A stretch of DNA of 64,000 nucleotides. It comes from Stappia sp. BW2. Lineage in GTDB: Bacteria > Pseudomonadota > Alphaproteobacteria > Rhizobiales > Stappiaceae. The position numbers and the translations under genes are program-made. Below the pieces are notes generated by a model. That model saw only the letters and a program-made list of their open reading frames with translations, ran no database searches and was not told the DNA's origin. Positions 16,167 through 25,221 of the stretch are shown piece after piece; position 1 is the first letter of the stretch, and each line of letters opens with the position of its first letter. The stretch is from the NCBI RefSeq assembly GCF_008107695.1, contig NZ_VIRG01000066.1, positions 1,178,001 through 1,242,000 of the forward strand, written 5' to 3'.

Positions 16167-16847
16167 TCAGCGCGGTACCGGACGCTTGAACGCTGCGCGT
16201 GCCGCTTCGACGCTTTCCCGGCAGCAGCAGCCTTCCAGGTGGTCGTTGACCATGCCCATGGATTGCATGAAGGCATAAACAGTTGTCGGACCGACAAAAC
16301 TCCAGCCACGTTTTTTCAGGTCCTTGGAAAGCGCCGTGCTTTCGGCTGTCTTGCCGAGGGTTTTGGCGGTGGCGAAATCCAGTTTCTGCGGACGATCCGC
16401 CGGTTTTGGTTCGAACGACCAGAAATAGGCTGCAAGAGACCCGAATTCCTGGCGCAGTTCCAGGGCCCGCCGCGCGTTGTTGATGGTGGATTCGATCTTG
16501 CGGCGATGGCGGACGATACCGCTATCCTGCAGACAGCGTTCAACGTCGGCTTCCGTAAACTCTGCCACCCGTTCAAACTCGAAATTGGCGAAAGCTGCCC
16601 GGAAGGCGTCGCGCTTGCGCAGGATGGTCAGCCAGGACAGGCCCGACTGGAACCCTTCCAGGCAGATCTTTTCAAAAAGACGCCTGTCCTCGTCAACCGG
16701 CCAGCCCCATTCCGTATCGTGATACTGCTGGTAGTCCGCCAGCCCGCCGTGCCACCAGCAACGGTTCCTGCCGTCCTCGCCCAACAGCAGGCCTGTGACC
16801 GGGTCGCGTTCCGGTTTGGTCGTTTCTGCTGGTTTCCGATCTGCCAT
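16167..16847 (-). CDS. tag: DNA-3-methyladenine glycosylase I
   Basis: A 226-residue Tag family enzyme that removes 3-methyladenine from alkylated DNA. RCWWHGGLADYQQYHDTEWG holds the Zn-binding Cys and His and the start of the family motif. ICLEGFQSGLSWLTILRKR matches the helix-hairpin region with the conserved catalytic-pocket residues. NDHLEGCCCR supplies the C-terminal His and Cys Zn ligands. The ATG at 16847 has AAGGTGG upstream. It is a single gene converging on hisG. Confidence 0.93.
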   Translation of the reverse strand: MADRKPAETTKPERDPVTGLLLGEDGRNRCWWHGGLADYQQYHDTEWGWPVDEDRRLFEKICLEGFQSGLSWLTILRKRDAFRAAFANFEFERVAEFTEADVERCLQDSGIVRHRRKIESTINNARRALELRQEFGSLAAYFWSFEPKPADRPQKLDFATAKTLGKTAESTALSKDLKKRGWSFVGPTTVYAFMQSMGMVNDHLEGCCCRESVEAARAAFKRPVPR

Positions 16848-16933
16848 GCGCCACCTTGATATTCACCATTTGTTCCCATCTTGGTATCCTCCCCATTACC
16901 TTGAGGCAACCCGAAATGTGAGCTGTCCCTTGA

Positions 16934-16965
16934 AAAACAAAAACCCGGCCAGACAGGCCGGGTTT
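16934..16965 (-). terminator. Intrinsic terminator after cheZ
   Basis: A 10-bp stem AAACCCGGCC / GGCCGGGTTT with loop AGACA, followed on the minus strand by TTTTTGTTTTT. It lies 25 bases after the cheZ stop. Confidence 0.85.
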
Positions 16966-16990
16966 CGTAACTGGAGGCAGGAAAATTGGG

Positions 16991-17740
16991 TCAGGCGAAC
17001 AGGGCGTCGATATCGTCCTGCGTCGCCACATCGACATCGCTTTCGAGCGCCGGACCGTTGAGCAATGCAGCATCGCCCTCTTTCCGTTCCCGCTCTTCAA
17101 CTTCAATATCCTTGAAGGTTTCGATGCCGCCCCAGATATCCATCATCTGCGTGATACGGTCTTCGACGAACCGCAGCGTCGAGACCACTTTGGTGATCCG
17201 CTGACCGGTCAGATCCTGGAAGTTACAGGCTTCGAAGATATGGATCACTTTGTCCCGGATATCGTTGGCAAGTTCGGAATCTTCCTTGCCGAGACGCGCG
17301 GACAGCGTATTGGCCGTTTCATCGATGAATTCGGCAGACGAGAGAATTGTTTCGGTCGCCCCTTCCGTTCCGAGCACAACGGCATCAAGCTCGTTGGTGA
17401 CCCGGGTCATCTCTTCACCTTTGGCACCGGTGGTTTGATGCAGGGTGGCAATCTCACGCTTCGTCTGCGCGATTGCCTCATAGATGGCGTCCAGCTCGAC
17501 CTTCAGCTTGGCGGCCTCTGACAGCTCCTTGCGGAACTCGGCCATGAACTTCGCACTCATCTCTTCCGGATCAAGCTGCGCCGACGTGTCCGGGCCATTC
17601 CTCATCATGGATTTGAGGCTGGCTATTTCCGCGAGAACTTCCTGGTGACGACGTTCTTCTGCATAGGCGGGGTTTTCATTCGCCCCGGAATTCATGCGTA
17701 TCAAGCTTTCCGCTCGAAAGGATCTTTTCACCGCGGCCAT
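16991..17740 (-). CDS. cheZ: Protein phosphatase CheZ
   Basis: A 249-residue helical protein. The motif EACNFQDLTGQRI (about residue 190-202) contains the catalytic Asp and Gln of CheZ (Asp143 and Gln147 in E. coli). The extreme C-terminus QDDIDALFA is the amphipathic CheY-binding tail, linked by an acidic flexible stretch. CheZ dephosphorylates CheY-P to end the chemotaxis signal. No other chemotaxis genes lie in the window, so it is an orphan here. The ATG at 17740 has GGGAGT five to seven bases upstream; an ATG 15 codons later is possible. Confidence 0.88.
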   Translation of the reverse strand: MAAVKRSFRAESLIRMNSGANENPAYAEERRHQEVLAEIASLKSMMRNGPDTSAQLDPEEMSAKFMAEFRKELSEAAKLKVELDAIYEAIAQTKREIATLHQTTGAKGEEMTRVTNELDAVVLGTEGATETILSSAEFIDETANTLSARLGKEDSELANDIRDKVIHIFEACNFQDLTGQRITKVVSTLRFVEDRITQMMDIWGGIETFKDIEVEERERKEGDAALLNGPALESDVDVATQDDIDALFA

Positions 17741-17990
17741 GCCTACTCCCGTTTCCCGCCCCTGCAGGCTTTCGTAAATCGCAATATCGTCCTTATAGCG
17801 CGGGAAGTTTAAAGAATTGTTTTTCCAAAGCTTGGCAGCCTTAATGACATCATTTGGTGTTTGGTAACGGTTTCTTGGCTTTCCTCACGGAGACGCTTTG
17901 GGTATCCTGCCCTCGTTAACAACGAACTGAGCGCGCATGAACAGGCATGACCCTCAGGCCAGTGTGGCTGCCAACGGTGCTTTGACCTAG

Positions 17991-18716
17991 ATGAATTTCG
18001 TGCGCTTCCTCGTCATCTGTCTGCTGCTTCTTACAGGTCCCGTCACTTTCAGTTCCGCTTCGTCTGCGAACGATTCCTTTTCTACGGAAGAGCTTCTCGC
18101 GGGTTTTGAAAAGACGGTGTTCGGGCTTGAGTACCGTAGCTGGAGCTGGCGTCCCTATCTGGTCAAGAAATTCACCAAACCGGTCCTGTTCTATGTCCAT
18201 AACCTGTCCGCCCGCGACAGGACGCAGACCGTTCACAGGTTCATCCGGGAAATCGGCAAGCGCGTCGGTGGAATCACGACAAAGGTCACCAACGATCCCG
18301 CGGCCGCGAATTTCGAGGTCTATGTGGTCGACCGGGCCCAGTATGAGCCTGTGGTGAAAAAGGACATATACAAGAACGATCGTGCCCGGGTTCCGGGCCG
18401 TTGCCTTGTGCGTGTCGTTTCCGGCCGCAACGGCATCAAGCGCTCGGCGGCCGTCATCGTTTCCGACGAAGGCGAGTTCCTGTTCAAACGCTGTCTTGTC
18501 GAGGAACTTCTGCAGGGGCTGGGCCCGATGAACGACGACGAGCAGCTCACCCATTCGGTTTTTAACGATTCGTCGCGCCACAGCCGTTTTACCGTCTTCG
18601 ACCAGATCATTTTGAACATGCTTTACGATCCGCGCATCAAGCCAGGCATGTCCATGCAGCAGACCCGGCCCATCCTGCCGCTGGTGGCACGCGATGCCCG
18701 GCGGCGCGTGCGTTAA
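17991..18716 (+). CDS. Secreted DUF2927 domain protein
   Basis: A 241-residue protein with a clear signal peptide (MNFVRFLVICLLLLTGPV..., cleavage probably after SSASSA near residue 26). The body matches DUF2927: KKFTKPVLFYV, a DxxxANFEVYVVDRAQY core, and the C-terminal EELLQGLGPMNDDEQLTHSVFND. In ELLQGLG and the following Phe-Asn-Asp the family resembles a degenerate metallopeptidase, but no activity is established. It is expected in the periplasm. It is a single gene with no informative neighbours. Confidence 0.8.
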   Translation: MNFVRFLVICLLLLTGPVTFSSASSANDSFSTEELLAGFEKTVFGLEYRSWSWRPYLVKKFTKPVLFYVHNLSARDRTQTVHRFIREIGKRVGGITTKVTNDPAAANFEVYVVDRAQYEPVVKKDIYKNDRARVPGRCLVRVVSGRNGIKRSAAVIVSDEGEFLFKRCLVEELLQGLGPMNDDEQLTHSVFNDSSRHSRFTVFDQIILNMLYDPRIKPGMSMQQTRPILPLVARDARRRVR

Positions 18717-18967
18717 CCAAGGAATCGTGGAAAGCACTGTCTTTTCAAACGGCGTGCAAAGGCTGTTCCAGCGACGGCTGGCGCGGTTGTGTTTTCATTA
18801 AGCCTGTTCCTCAACCAACGACTAACCATAAGAAAAGATTACCTGATTTCCGTGCATCGGATTCATCTTTGCAATAGCCTGAGCTGCTTATCATCGTTGC
18901 CAATCCGTTAACCGGCGGCTGTAAAAGGCCGCTGAACGTGGTCGATAACAAGTTGATGAGTGCTGCC

Positions 18968-19732
18968 ATGTTCCGCTTGCGCAATATGCTTCCCAAGGCT
19001 CTCGGTTTTGCCGGTGTCCTTGTTCTTTCAACCGGTCTTGCCGGTTTTTCCGGCTCTCCGGCAACCGCGGGTCAGGTCTCGCCGCCCCCGCTCGTGCTCA
19101 GCCCAAACCTGACCGAACCCTGGATGCTGCAGCTCCAGCCAAAGGTGCAGCGGCGCGCGACGACGCAGCGTTACCAGCAACGCGTTCAACAGCCTCGGGT
19201 GCGCCGTGCCAACTGGTGGTCTCCCCGTCAGCAACCGGTGCGCCAGCAGCAGCAACGCCAGGCGAAAGCACCGCAGTCCCGCCAGATCGCGCCGCAGTTC
19301 CTGCCGACCATCGTTGACTACGACGGCCCGTACAAGGCTGGCACGATCGTGATCGACACCAATGCGAAGTACCTCTATCTGGTGCAGCGCGATGGCACCG
19401 CGCGGCGCTATGGCGTCGGCGTCGGCAAGCCCGGCTTCGAATGGGCGGGCACCCACAAGGTTTCGCGCAAGGCGGAATGGCCGGACTGGCGCCCGCCTGC
19501 GGAAATGCGCAAGCGCCGTCCCGACCTGCCCACATTCATGGCCGGCGGACCGCAAAACCCGCTTGGCGCCCGCGCCATGTATCTGGGATCCACCCTCTAC
19601 CGTATCCACGGCTCCAACCAGCCCTGGACCATTGGCCACGCGGTCTCCTCCGGGTGCATCCGCATGCGCAACGAGGATGTCATGGATCTTTACGAACGGG
19701 TGAAGGTCGGCACAACGGTGCATGTCATCTGA
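18968..19732 (+). CDS. L,D-transpeptidase (YkuD domain), periplasmic
   Basis: About 254 residues. A signal peptide (MFRLRNMLPKALGFAGVLVL...) is followed by a basic Gln/Arg-rich linker (about residues 45-95, QQRVQQPRV, QQQQRQAK) and a YkuD domain (about 115-254). The catalytic motif is YRIHGSNQPWTIGHAVSSGC with IRM following, giving the His and Cys of the active site. It forms 3-3 cross-links in peptidoglycan or attaches proteins to it. Alternative starts are the GTG at 18938 and ATG at 18956; the ATG at 18968 gives the cleanest signal peptide. Confidence 0.88.
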   Translation: MFRLRNMLPKALGFAGVLVLSTGLAGFSGSPATAGQVSPPPLVLSPNLTEPWMLQLQPKVQRRATTQRYQQRVQQPRVRRANWWSPRQQPVRQQQQRQAKAPQSRQIAPQFLPTIVDYDGPYKAGTIVIDTNAKYLYLVQRDGTARRYGVGVGKPGFEWAGTHKVSRKAEWPDWRPPAEMRKRRPDLPTFMAGGPQNPLGARAMYLGSTLYRIHGSNQPWTIGHAVSSGCIRMRNEDVMDLYERVKVGTTVHVI

Positions 19733-19766
19733 CGGCCTTGATCGCCCTCCGGTGAACGAAACACTG

Positions 19767-19790
19767 ACGCGCGGCTTGCCGCGCGTTTTT
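19767..19790 (+). terminator. Intrinsic terminator after the L,D-transpeptidase gene
   Basis: Stem ACGCGCGG / CCGCGCGT with tetraloop CTTG, followed by TTTT. It lies 35 bases after the stop codon. Confidence 0.85.
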
Positions 19791-19887
19791 GTTGCGAGTC
19801 GCGGCTTTTCTTTGCAGTGTGACGGCACGAAGGGTCGAATCGCCGGCCTGCCCCACGTTTCTTCGAATTCTCCTTCAGGACCGCGGC

Positions 19888-21249
19888 ATGAAAGACCCAT
19901 TCTCCTCCTTTTCGGTTCGTTCGGATGCCGCCTATTTTGTGAAGGCCACCCTTGTCGGAATTCTGGTCGGCAGCCTGGCGACCGGATTTCATACCGGGCT
20001 AGACTTCCTTTTTGCCCACTATACGGCGCTTCGGAAGGCTCTTGGTCCGGGGTACCTGCCGTATGTCGTGTCCATGGCCATCTCGGCCGCCTGTGTCACG
20101 GGGGCCTATGTGCTGGTCAAGCGCATCGCCCCGGAAGCTGCCGGCAGCGGCATCCAGGAAATTGAAGGCGCAATGGAAGACAAGCGGCCGCTTCACTGGC
20201 CGCGCGTTCTCATTGCCAAGTTCTTTGGTGGCCTGCTGGCGCTCGGAGCCGGGCTTGTGCTCGGGCGGGAGGGTCCGACCATCCACATGGGGGCGATGAC
20301 CGCCGAGGCCCTGTCGCGCTCGCAGGACCTGTCGGGAGATGACCACAAGGGGCTGCTGGCCGCCGGCGCGGCAGCCGGACTTGCAGCCGCGTTCAACGCC
20401 CCGCTTGCCGCAATCCTGTTTATCGTCGAGGAAACCCGCCGCCAGTTTCCGTTCGGCTATCGCACGTATATGGCCGTGATCATCGCATCGATCCTGAGTG
20501 CGGCCATCACCGAACAACTGACCGGTATCGGTCCGACGCTGCAGGTGGATGTCGGTTTCGTGCCTGTCTGGAGCTTTGCGCTGCTGGCGGTTCTCGGCCT
20601 TCTCCTCGGGGCTCTCGGCGTGTTCTTCAACCGTGCGCTGATCACGGTCATGGATCTCTTCCTGAAGATCCCCTCCGGTCTGCGCTGGGTGCCGGCCGTT
20701 CTCATCGGGGCGGCGACAGGCCTTCTGCTCAACGTTCTTCCGGCGGCAACAAAGGGCGGGGAGGAACTGGTTCACGACCTCATTCTGACGAATTACGGAG
20801 TGGTGACGCTGCTGTTGCTGACACTGCTGCGCTTCGGCGGAGTTCTCTTTTCCTATGCATCCGGCGTTCCCGGCGGCATCTTTGCCCCGATGCTGTCGAT
20901 CGCGACCTGTGCCGGTCTTGCTTTCGGCGTCTTGTCAGTCGAACTGTTGCCGGTGGAAGATGAGTTCCGCAGCGCATGCGCCGTCGCTGCCATGGGCGGC
21001 TTTTTCGCCGCCTCGGTGCGTGCACCGATCGTCGGCGTGGTGCTGGTCATGGAGCTGACAGGCGCTTATTCGCTGATCATGCCGGTGCTGATCACCTGCA
21101 CCACGGCCTCGCTTGCGGCCCACCACATGGGCGGACGTCCCATTTACGAGGAACTTCTGGAACGCACGCTCCGTCTGGCGGGTCAGCCTGTGGATGACCC
21201 GCCGGACGAAGACAAGACACCGCTTCAACTGGGTGCACGCGAGAAGTGA
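19888..21249 (+). CDS. ClC family H+/Cl- exchange transporter
   Basis: A 453-residue ClC protein with all three anion-pathway motifs: GSGIQEIEG (first), GREGPTIHMGA with the gating Glu (second) and GVPGGIFAPML (third). The proton-pathway glutamate lies in FIVEETRRQFPFGYR, so an exchanger rather than a channel is likely. Gln replaces the Pro of GSGIP, which may alter anion choice. There are no C-terminal CBS domains. The ATG at 19888 has AGGA seven bases upstream; the open frame runs 33 codons further without a start signal. ClC exchangers help acid resistance or anion balance. Confidence 0.9.
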   Translation: MKDPFSSFSVRSDAAYFVKATLVGILVGSLATGFHTGLDFLFAHYTALRKALGPGYLPYVVSMAISAACVTGAYVLVKRIAPEAAGSGIQEIEGAMEDKRPLHWPRVLIAKFFGGLLALGAGLVLGREGPTIHMGAMTAEALSRSQDLSGDDHKGLLAAGAAAGLAAAFNAPLAAILFIVEETRRQFPFGYRTYMAVIIASILSAAITEQLTGIGPTLQVDVGFVPVWSFALLAVLGLLLGALGVFFNRALITVMDLFLKIPSGLRWVPAVLIGAATGLLLNVLPAATKGGEELVHDLILTNYGVVTLLLLTLLRFGGVLFSYASGVPGGIFAPMLSIATCAGLAFGVLSVELLPVEDEFRSACAVAAMGGFFAASVRAPIVGVVLVMELTGAYSLIMPVLITCTTASLAAHHMGGRPIYEELLERTLRLAGQPVDDPPDEDKTPLQLGAREK

Positions 21250-21307
21250 CTGGCCACAGCTCCGCCCCGCAAGTTGCGGGTCGTCCTGCCCTGCACCCTG
21301 AACCTGG

Positions 21308-22645
21308 CTACTCCGCCGCCACGCGCTGCTGAAGCACCGGCGTCAGGCTCTCAGGCTGCGGGCCGCCATAAACCCAGTCAAGCAATTCGGCCGTGTGCAG
21401 GATCGGAATGTCGGTGCCAAGACCGATCTGCGTCATGCAGCCGATGTTGCCTGTTGCGATCACATCCGGCCGGGTCTTTTCGATGTTGGCGACCTTGCGG
21501 TCGCGCAAACGGCGGGCGATCTCCGGCTGGAGAATGTTGTAGGTGCCGGCCGACCCACAGCAAAGATGGCCTTCGGGAACATCCTTGACGACAAAACCGG
21601 CTGCCTTCAGGAGATCCTTCGGCTGGCGGGTGATCTTCTGGCCATGCTGCATGGAGCAGGCCGAGTGATAGGCAACCGTCAGGCCGGGCGTCATCGGCGG
21701 CTCGCCCAGGTCGACTTCTGCCAGAAACTCTGTGATGTCCTTCGCAAGAGCTGACACCCGGACCGCCTTTTCGGCATAGGCCGGGTCGTCCCTCAGCATG
21801 AAGCCGTAGTCCTTGATGGTGGTGCCGCAGCCCGAGGCGGTGATGAGAATGGCGTCCAGCCCCTCCCCATCGGCTTCCTTCATCCAGACATCGACATTCT
21901 GGCGGGCGTTCTCCAGGGAGGCCTCTTCCTTGCCCATGTGATGAACAAGCGCGCCGCAGCAGATCTCACCCTTCGGCAGCACGATCTCATACCCGGCGCG
22001 GCGCAACAGACGGATGGTCGCGTCGTTGATACCGGGATTGAGCACAGGCTGGGCGCAGCCGCTGAGGAGCGCAACGCGCCCCTTGCGCCTGGGGCTTTCA
22101 GCCGAAAACACTCCGGGCCCTTCGAGCTGACCACGCCCAGGTGCTTTGGAAGGTGCCAGTTCCAGCATCGCGCCCATCTTGGCGAGCGGGCCGCCCATCT
22201 TCTTCAGGAGACCCGCGAAAGGCCGACCGAAAAAAGCGCCCATCAGAGCCAGACGGAACCGTTTGGGGTGAGGCAGCACGAAGGCGAGCAACGACCGCAT
22301 CAGGCGGTCGGCAAGCGGGCGCTTGTAGGTTTTCTCGATGTGGGTGCGCGCATGATCGACCAGATGCATGTAGTGCACGCCGGAGGGACAAGTGGTCATG
22401 CAGGCAAGGCACGACAGGCACCTGTCGATATGCTTGACGATGGTTTTGTCCGCCGGACGGTCGTTCTCCAGCATATCCTTGATCAGGTAGATCCGGCCTC
22501 TCGGGCTGTCGAGTTCGTCGCCCAGCAGTGTGAAGGTCGGGCACGTGGCCGTGCAGAAACCGCAGTGTACGCATTTGCGCAGGATTTTCTCCGACGCCGC
22601 GACGTGACTGTCTTTCAACTGTTCTGCGGTGAAATTTGTCTGCAT
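21308..22645 (-). CDS. glcF: Glycolate oxidase iron-sulfur subunit GlcF
   Basis: A 445-residue protein with two ferredoxin-type 4Fe-4S motifs, CVHCGFCTATCP (about residues 24-35) and CLSCLACMTTCP (about 76-87), and two CCG domains in the C-terminal half (around SGCAQPVLNPG and YHSACSMQHGQ, and HLCCGSAGTYN). With GlcD and GlcE it oxidises glycolate to glyoxylate at the membrane and passes electrons to the quinone pool. The ATG at 22645 is preferred over a TTG six codons upstream. The gene is separated from glcDE by two unrelated genes. Confidence 0.93.
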   Translation of the reverse strand: MQTNFTAEQLKDSHVAASEKILRKCVHCGFCTATCPTFTLLGDELDSPRGRIYLIKDMLENDRPADKTIVKHIDRCLSCLACMTTCPSGVHYMHLVDHARTHIEKTYKRPLADRLMRSLLAFVLPHPKRFRLALMGAFFGRPFAGLLKKMGGPLAKMGAMLELAPSKAPGRGQLEGPGVFSAESPRRKGRVALLSGCAQPVLNPGINDATIRLLRRAGYEIVLPKGEICCGALVHHMGKEEASLENARQNVDVWMKEADGEGLDAILITASGCGTTIKDYGFMLRDDPAYAEKAVRVSALAKDITEFLAEVDLGEPPMTPGLTVAYHSACSMQHGQKITRQPKDLLKAAGFVVKDVPEGHLCCGSAGTYNILQPEIARRLRDRKVANIEKTRPDVIATGNIGCMTQIGLGTDIPILHTAELLDWVYGGPQPESLTPVLQQRVAAE

Positions 22646-22915
22646 TGCTCCCGTATCCCTCAATGGCCCGTCAAACCGGGCCTCTCCTTCCGAGCGAGGC
22701 GGATCGTACGGTCAGAAGAAGAACCGCACAAGGCACCTTTGAGGCACAACGGTTTTGCCGCTGCGGACTCTCCTTCCCACCGCTTTCGGCGCCCCAGGCA
22801 CACCAGGCCCTGCAACATGAACCCAGAATAAATGGCGCGCTCAGGATCGGTTCAACCCCGGCTGCCTAAGGTGCAAGGCGTGGGCGATTGATATGCCAAA
22901 CAAGGAATTGATTTG

Positions 22916-23545
22916 ATGATTAAGACGATTTCAAAAACCGCCGTCCTGACCGCTGTTCTGGCCAGTGTTGCAACAGGTGCCATGGCTAAGGACTGGATCG
23001 AGAAAGTGGAAGTCAAGCGCGACGGCATCGACGTTATTCCCGTCGCAGTGAAGGCAAACTCCTACAATTACACCAAGATCAAGTCCGGCAATCACCGGTT
23101 CCTGCTGCGCCTTTCGGCCAAGGCCACGAGTGGCGAGCGGATTGTCGCCATGAAGGTCGGTTCTTTCAAGAACGTGCTGTATTTCGAAGGGGACGGTACC
23201 CTGTGGAGCAAGAGTTTCCAGTACCGCGATGTCGGCGCAGGCACCAAGCGCACGGTTTCCCTTTCCTACAAGCCGGTGATCCCAATGGCCAAGGTGAAGT
23301 GGCAGGGCTGGGATCCGGTTCAGGCGTGCTCGCTCAATCTGGACAAGGTGCTGAAGGGGGGCATGAAGAAGTCTGTCGCGCTCGGCAAGACCTGGACTGT
23401 GTCCGCGAAGGCCTATTTCGAGCTGGACGCCGTGGCGGCAAAGAAGAACAAGGCCAAAAAGAACAAGTGGTCCTGGAAAAACACCTCGAATCAGCGTGAT
23501 GGCTACGCCTACAAGGTCACGGTGAAATGCCTGCCGGCGCAGTGA
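22916..23545 (+). CDS. Secreted basic protein of unknown function
   Basis: A 209-residue protein with a signal peptide ending ATGAMA (near residue 24). The mature part is rich in Lys, Tyr and Trp, looks mostly beta-strand, and has two cysteines (QACSLNL and VKCLPAQ) that could form a disulfide. A lysine-rich stretch AAKKNKAKKNKWSWKNTSN lies near the C-terminus. I do not recognise a family. It lies on the opposite strand between glcF and the rest of the glc genes. The ATG at 22916 has AAGGA nine bases upstream; a TTG one codon earlier is also possible. Confidence 0.7.
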   Translation: MIKTISKTAVLTAVLASVATGAMAKDWIEKVEVKRDGIDVIPVAVKANSYNYTKIKSGNHRFLLRLSAKATSGERIVAMKVGSFKNVLYFEGDGTLWSKSFQYRDVGAGTKRTVSLSYKPVIPMAKVKWQGWDPVQACSLNLDKVLKGGMKKSVALGKTWTVSAKAYFELDAVAAKKNKAKKNKWSWKNTSNQRDGYAYKVTVKCLPAQ

Positions 23546-23578
23546 TATTCGCCGCAGAGACCCTTTTCTGAAAGTTCG

Positions 23579-23608
23579 AGGCCCGTACCGCGCACCGCGG
23601 ACGGGCCT
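23579..23608 (+). terminator. Probable terminator after the secreted protein gene
   Basis: AGGCCCGT, A, CCGCG, loop CAC, CGCGG, ACGGGCCT form a long GC-rich stem with one bulge. Only a weak T-rich tail (TTGTCTC) follows, so efficiency is uncertain. Confidence 0.6.
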
Positions 23609-23618
23609 TGTCTCATTC

Positions 23619-23978
23619 TCAGAACAACCAGCTTTCCGGGTTCGGCACAGGCTCGTTGCGGCCTGCAAGCTGAAGCCCCTTGATGCAGCGAACGATCATC
23701 CAGATCAGCACGGCAATCAGCATCAGGAAGCCGATCAGCACCAGGGTCAGAAGACCGCTGACGATGCCATAGAGCAATCCGATCCAGAAAGTGCGGATCT
23801 GGTAGGTGTAGTGGCTGTCGACCCAGGCAGATCCCTTGCCTCGATTGATGTAAGCGAAGATGACACCGACAATGGCGGTGAAGGGAACAATGATATTTGC
23901 CAGATAAAGAATATAGACGAGCGTGGCGTTCTTGCCGCCGGGCTCCATGTAACCTGAAACTTCGGACTGTTGATCCAT
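23619..23978 (-). CDS. Small membrane protein, DUF4870-like
   Basis: A 119-residue protein with three hydrophobic helices (about residues 20-44, 63-85 and 86-100) and the pattern SHYTYQIRTFWIGLLY between the first and second, typical of DUF4870/TMEM-like proteins. A polar N-terminus precedes the first helix. Function is unknown. It lies 43 bases downstream of glcE in the same direction and may be cotranscribed with glcDE. Confidence 0.7.
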   Translation of the reverse strand: MDQQSEVSGYMEPGGKNATLVYILYLANIIVPFTAIVGVIFAYINRGKGSAWVDSHYTYQIRTFWIGLLYGIVSGLLTLVLIGFLMLIAVLIWMIVRCIKGLQLAGRNEPVPNPESWLF

Positions 23979-24021
23979 GAAGGCACCCCGTTTGAAATGC
24001 GCGTGAAATTATGCCTTCACA

Positions 24022-25212
24022 CTACACGCCACTGACCATTTTTCCAGGATTTAGGATGCCTTTCGGGTCGAATTGCTCCTTCAGGCGGCGTGACAAGGCT
24101 GCCAGCGGAGCGGGCTGCGGGTGAAACACCGAAGCATTCGAGCGCTGAGACGCATCGGCCCGCACAAGCGTTGCATGACCGCCGCCGACAGTATCGATCG
24201 CTGCTCTGATATCTGCCTCGTGCAGGCTGCCGTCCAGACAGGACAGCCAGACGAGACCACCGCTCCAGTCGTAATAGGCCTGCAGTTCGAACGTTTCCCT
24301 CAAGCTGGCAACCAGTTGCGGCCCTGCCGTCGGCGCAACGGAAATCCGCCAGACAGGCGTTTGACCGCCGGCGTAGGGTTTGACATCCCGGATCGTCTGC
24401 CAGAGCGAGCCGGTCTCCACCGCCTCCAGCCGCGACGGAGCACCATAGCTTGCAAGCAGTGCCTGCAGGGTCTTGAAGCGGTAATCCACCGAAGTCGAGA
24501 AGCCTTCCAGGCGCAGCACGGTTGAGCTGCTGCCGCCATTCACACCCGCGGGCAGATGGGCCGCGCCCGAGATTTCCGCAGACGACCCCATGGCCTGGCA
24601 CAACGCGTTGATGCCGTCGTCGTCATTGAGCCCGGAAAGCATGAATGTCGCCGATGTTTCCGGCTTTGGATTGACCTTCAGCGTGACGGTCGTTGCAACC
24701 GCAAGCGTGCCGTAAGCGCCACACAGGGCCCTCGGCAGGTCGTAACCGGTGACGTTCTTCACCACCTTGCCGCCGGAATTGAACACTTCTCCGCGCCCGG
24801 ACACTGCTTCCATGCCAAGCACATGATCGCGCGCGGCACCGGCCTTGATCCGGCGGGGACCGGAGAGGTTTGCCGCCAGCACACCGCCGATCGTGCCCTG
24901 CGCCGGAGCGCTGCCCAGAAGCGGCCCGAGATCCATCGGTTCGAAAGACAGTTCCTGGCCGTTGTCATCGACCAGCTTCTCGACCTCGGCAATCGGCGTG
25001 CCGGCCTTTACGGTCAGCACCAGCTCCGCCGGTTCATAACTCTCGATACCGGTCAGTCCGGAAATATCCAGAACATGAGCGGCCTGGACAGGGCGCCCGA
25101 GCGCCCGCTTCGTGCCCTGACCGATGATTTCCAGAGGCTGATCTTCGGCGGCGGCCCAGGCCACCACCTTTTCCACGTCTTCGGTGGTTTGCGGTTTCAG
25201 TGTCGCGTCCAT
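24022..25212 (-). CDS. glcE: Glycolate oxidase FAD-binding subunit GlcE
   Basis: A 396-residue protein of the PCMH-type FAD family. The FAD-binding part covers about residues 1-175 (PLEIIGQGTKRALG, LGSAPAQGTIGGVLAAN, GYDLPRALCGAYGTLAVAT), shorter than GlcD as is usual for GlcE. The C-terminus FDPKGILNPGKM closes the FAD domain. It works with GlcD and GlcF in glycolate oxidation. It starts nine bases after glcD, with which it forms an operon. Confidence 0.92.
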   Translation of the reverse strand: MDATLKPQTTEDVEKVVAWAAAEDQPLEIIGQGTKRALGRPVQAAHVLDISGLTGIESYEPAELVLTVKAGTPIAEVEKLVDDNGQELSFEPMDLGPLLGSAPAQGTIGGVLAANLSGPRRIKAGAARDHVLGMEAVSGRGEVFNSGGKVVKNVTGYDLPRALCGAYGTLAVATTVTLKVNPKPETSATFMLSGLNDDDGINALCQAMGSSAEISGAAHLPAGVNGGSSSTVLRLEGFSTSVDYRFKTLQALLASYGAPSRLEAVETGSLWQTIRDVKPYAGGQTPVWRISVAPTAGPQLVASLRETFELQAYYDWSGGLVWLSCLDGSLHEADIRAAIDTVGGGHATLVRADASQRSNASVFHPQPAPLAALSRRLKEQFDPKGILNPGKMVSGV

Positions 25213-25221
25213 GCTCTGTCC

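Noticed and set aside
22664..22681. GGCCCG/CGGGCC hairpin before glcF as a terminator or riboswitch
   Set aside because: No T-run on either strand and too small for a known riboswitch.
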